Positions 6,359 to 8,740 of a stretch of DNA of 8,740 bases are shown here, in pieces. Below the pieces are notes generated by a model. That model saw only the letters and a list, made by a program, of their open reading frames with translations, ran no database searches and had not been told where the DNA came from. The position numbers were made by a program, and so were the translations under genes. The first letter of the stretch is position 1; every line of letters starts with the position of its first letter. Source of the DNA: CAYUNA01 sp047629355 (GTDB lineage: Bacteria > Bacteroidota > Bacteroidia > Chitinophagales > Saprospiraceae); NCBI GenBank assembly GCA_047629355.1, contig JBLHWU010000243.1, forward strand, positions 1 through 8,740. Reading direction: 5' to 3'.

Positions 6359-8440
6359 ATGTTGAGATTAATCTTATGTACCATAGTTTTTATTCATTTG
6401 CTGCCATTTGCCAAAGGTCAGGAAGGTTCATTTAGTGAAACGGAATTAGATAGTTTGTGGAAAACCATTGACTTAAATGATGTAGTCGTCACGGCTCAAT
6501 ATGCACCGACTGATTCTAAAAATGCGCTACAAAGTATTCGGGTTATCAATAGGGAAACCATCGAAAAACAAGGGGCAAATAATCTCGAACAGCTACTTCA
6601 GCAAGATTTAAGCATTTGCATTCAACAGGATTTGGTGCTGGGGAGTAGCCTAAAATTACTGGGTACAGATGGAGAAAACATCAAGATTATGGTTGATGGC
6701 GTACCCGTTATTGGTCGATTGGACGGTAGCATTGATTTGAGTCAAATTAATTTAAATAATGTAGAACGCATTGAAATAATTGAAGGCCCAATGTCCGTCG
6801 CTTATGGCACAGATGCTTTAGGTGGCGTGATTAATTTGATAACCAAAAAGAACCAACTAAATACTTTTGAGCTAAACCTGAACCAACAATTGGAAACAAG
6901 AAGTGAAACGGTTTCTACCATAGATGGGGGCATTAGGTTTAAAAATAAATTACTACTAAGAGCCAATCTTGGACGAGATAAATTTACTGGTTTTAGCAAC
7001 GATACCTTGCGGGCTTCTCTTTGGAATCCTAAAGAACAATGGTATGGCAATGTCAGTCTGCGCTATGATTTTGCGAACGACCACCGTATAATGTATCAGG
7101 GCGGTTATTTTACGGAAGAAGTTAAAAATTTAGGCGAAATTCGTCGTCCAATATTCAAGCCTTATGCCTTTGATGATGTTTATAAGACCCGTAGAATGAA
7201 CCACGCATTGAGTCACGAAGGGAAAGTCTTACAGAAATTTTATTGGCAAAATACGTTGGGTTATAATGACTTTGACCGAGAAACTTCCACGGACAGAATA
7301 GACATAGAAAAAGATTCTTCGTGGATTTTGAGTAGTGACACCACCCGTTTTGATGCGTGGATGGCACGGTCGGTGATAGGAAGTCAATTTTTAAATAGTA
7401 AAGTTAATTTTCAATTGGGGATAGATTTTAGACAAGAGAAAGGAGCGGGAGACCGCATTTTAGATGATACCAATGACCCATCAAACGAAAGTAGTATTGG
7501 CGATTACGCCATTTTTGGTAGTTTGCGCTATCAGCCGATTAAGAATCTATTGACAGAAATTGGCTTGCGAGCAGCGCATAATACCCGCTATGATGCACCG
7601 TTAATTCCTTCCTTCAATTTAAAATATCAAGTCCTTGAAAACTTAACTGCTCGCGCTTCTTACGCCAAGGGCTTTCGCAGCCCAAGTTTGAAAGAATTGT
7701 ATATTTCCTTCATCGACATCAACCATTTCATTGTCGGGAATCCTAACTTAAAAGCAGAAAATTCTCATAATTTTCAAGTTAATTTGAATTATCAAGAAGA
7801 GTGGACAAATCATAAAATAAAAATACGGACGAACCTTTTTTACAATGATATTCAAGACCAAATTGGTTTATTTACTTTCGTAGAACGAGAAGATGGCAGC
7901 TATGAACCCATCTCCCCAAATCAGTCGTCTCAATATGCTTACTTCAATATTGAAAATGCCAAAATTAGAGGCTTGAATGTTAATACAAGTTATCAATGGC
8001 GCGATTTGTCTATAGAAGCAGGTGTTTCAAGGTTATACCAATTCAATCCTTTAAGTGAAGAATATGCAACTGTTGACCAATTTACGCCAACCACCGAAAT
8101 TAATGGGAAAATCACTTATCAAGTTCCTGTTGTTCAAACCAATATTTCGTTATTTTACCGAAATAACGACCGTTTAATTAACTATTATCCTACCCTCAAT
8201 GACGAAGGAAAGACCATCGCAGCGCAAATCATTACCGATGGATTCTCTATTCTGGATGCTACATTTTTGCAGCGTCTTTTTAATAATCGACTACAAATCA
8301 CCGCAGGTATCAGAAATCTTTTGGATGTCCAACAAGTGAATATTACAGGTGCAGGTGGTAGCGCACACACAGGTAGTGGCGGATTGCCAATTGGTACAGG
8401 TAGGTCGTACTTTGTAAAAGTTGGGTATAAATTATTTTAA
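6359..8440 (+). CDS. TonB-dependent outer-membrane heme receptor (HmuR-like)
   Basis: A 693-residue receptor that should import heme across the outer membrane using TonB energy. Residues 1-20 are a signal peptide (cleaved near AKG-Q). A TonB box DVVVTA (41-46) precedes the plug (about 50-163): RVINRETIEKQGANNLEQLL, MVDGVPVIGR, VERIEIIEGPMSVAYG and TDALGGVINLITKK. The rest is a 22-strand-type barrel ending in GYKLF with the required terminal Phe. FRSP (439-442), His456 and NPNL (461-464) match the FRAP-His-NPNL arrangement of heme receptors, though related receptors in this phylum can carry similar segments. No N-terminal carboxypeptidase-like domain is present. An in-frame ATG at 6281 lies within the previous gene and would put 26 polar residues before the signal peptide, so I start at 6359. 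Candidate partner: the HmuY-like protein at 747. Confidence 0.9.
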   Translation: MLRLILCTIVFIHLLPFAKGQEGSFSETELDSLWKTIDLNDVVVTAQYAPTDSKNALQSIRVINRETIEKQGANNLEQLLQQDLSICIQQDLVLGSSLKLLGTDGENIKIMVDGVPVIGRLDGSIDLSQINLNNVERIEIIEGPMSVAYGTDALGGVINLITKKNQLNTFELNLNQQLETRSETVSTIDGGIRFKNKLLLRANLGRDKFTGFSNDTLRASLWNPKEQWYGNVSLRYDFANDHRIMYQGGYFTEEVKNLGEIRRPIFKPYAFDDVYKTRRMNHALSHEGKVLQKFYWQNTLGYNDFDRETSTDRIDIEKDSSWILSSDTTRFDAWMARSVIGSQFLNSKVNFQLGIDFRQEKGAGDRILDDTNDPSNESSIGDYAIFGSLRYQPIKNLLTEIGLRAAHNTRYDAPLIPSFNLKYQVLENLTARASYAKGFRSPSLKELYISFIDINHFIVGNPNLKAENSHNFQVNLNYQEEWTNHKIKIRTNLFYNDIQDQIGLFTFVEREDGSYEPISPNQSSQYAYFNIENAKIRGLNVNTSYQWRDLSIEAGVSRLYQFNPLSEEYATVDQFTPTTEINGKITYQVPVVQTNISLFYRNNDRLINYYPTLNDEGKTIAAQIITDGFSILDATFLQRLFNNRLQITAGIRNLLDVQQVNITGAGGSAHTGSGGLPIGTGRSYFVKVGYKLF

Positions 8441-8472
8441 CGTCCAATTTCCTATTAAAATTACAAAATCAG

Positions 8473-8485
8473 ACTACCCATTACT
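8473..8485. repeat. ACTACCCATTACT, inverted partner of 440-452
   Basis: Exact reverse complement of the 13-base word at 440-452, located 33 bases after the receptor stop codon. With the preceding G it also shows the GACTACCCA core of the palindrome at 541-572. It is not part of a stable hairpin on its own. Confidence 0.4.
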
Positions 8486-8538
8486 ACTCCACTCAACAAG
8501 CTAAAAATCAATTAATTATAATTTTTTCACCTTTTTTA

Positions 8539-8567
8539 TACCCACTTTTACTTAAAGTGGCTAGTCA
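8539..8567. repeat. Palindromic element, right copy (inverted relative to 541-569)
   Basis: Read on the minus strand, this 29-base segment matches 541-569 at 25 of 29 positions with no gaps. It keeps a shorter hairpin: CCACTTT (8542-8548) and AAAGTGG (8554-8560) around a five-base loop. It lies about 100 bases after the receptor gene. No U-run follows on the + strand, so it is a poor intrinsic terminator. Confidence 0.6.
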
Positions 8568-8618
8568 ACTTTTCCACCCTCAATTTCAACACAAAGCATT
8601 TCCTTAGCAACCCGATGT

Positions 8619-8730
8619 CTGAAGTGTTCAGTATTCAGCGTACTACACATACAAAATAGCTTGGCGCCAGCCCTGTGTGAGATGTTTGAAGTTTCCAACT
8701 TCAAACCCATATCTTCCACGTCTTTGACGT
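8619..8730. repeat. Cluster of three tight hairpins with 3-base loops
   Basis: Three perfect hairpins lie close together, each with a three-base loop: CTGAA-GTG-TTCAG (8619-8631), GTTTGAAGTT (8684-8693) with AACTTCAAAC (8697-8706) around TCC, and ACGTC-TTT-GACGT (8718-8730). An eight-base palindrome TGGCGCCA (8662-8669) lies between the first two. This resembles intergenic repeat DNA of the REP/BIME kind. A reverse-strand frame of 59 codons runs from the window edge (8740) to a stop at 8561 through the same bases and is probably a by-product. Apart from these repeats, 8441-8740 holds nothing else I can support. Confidence 0.5.
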
Positions 8731-8740
8731 AACAAGTCAT

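Noticed and set aside
8503..8527. Intrinsic terminator after the receptor gene
   Set aside because: AAAAAT...ATTTTT can pair, but the stem is only A/T and weak; no G+C-rich stem with a following U-run was found in 8441-8600.
541..8567. Composite transposon carrying the heme operon
   Set aside because: Inverted copies flank the operon, but there is no transposase gene in the window, no target duplication could be seen, and the copy order does not fit paired ends.
8472..8570. CRISPR array or tandem repeat
   Set aside because: Only isolated related words are present; there is no regular repeat-spacer spacing.

Overview
The window holds one complete heme-uptake operon on the + strand (about 747-8440), flanked by two non-coding, repeat-rich stretches (1-746 and 8441-8740). 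The host is almost certainly a member of the Bacteroidota. The first protein carries a type IX secretion (T9SS) C-terminal sorting domain, the promoter has the phylum's TAnnTTTG -7 element, starts lack Shine-Dalgarno motifs, and genes are A+T-rich. The style of the flanking repeats suggests a Saprospiria-type environmental bacterium, but that is only an impression.

Layout. 1-340: a G+C-rich patch (about 64% by hand count over 61-240) with a perfect 12-bp hairpin and two direct copies of a ~45-bp repeat. 340-746: A+T-rich leader with several ACTACCC/GGGTAGT palindromes, then a near-ideal 11-1-11 operator palindrome (657-679, Fur-box-like) just upstream of the promoter. 747-8440: eight genes with junctions from a 4-nt overlap to a 22-nt gap, so probably one transcript: HmuY-like T9SS-secreted heme binder, heme-binding lipoprotein (hmuT), permease (hmuU), ATPase (hmuV), HemS/ChuS-type cytoplasmic heme protein (hmuS), an unrecognised 48-residue membrane protein, a 112-residue CxxC protein, and a TonB-dependent outer-membrane heme receptor. 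8441-8740: an inverted copy of the upstream palindromic element and a cluster of tight hairpins.

How the parts fit together (inference from families). The secreted HmuY-like protein would capture heme at the surface and hand it to the TonB-dependent receptor. HmuT takes it up in the periplasm, HmuUV pumps it into the cytoplasm at the cost of ATP, and HmuS binds or degrades it to free iron. The two small genes between hmuS and the receptor have no assigned role and are the most likely undescribed components. TonB/ExbBD and a regulator gene are not in the window and must lie elsewhere. The core is a known type of system; the less ordinary points are the doubled HmuY-like module, the His in place of the usual heme-ligand Tyr in HmuT, the two small proteins, and the related palindromic elements on both sides of the operon.
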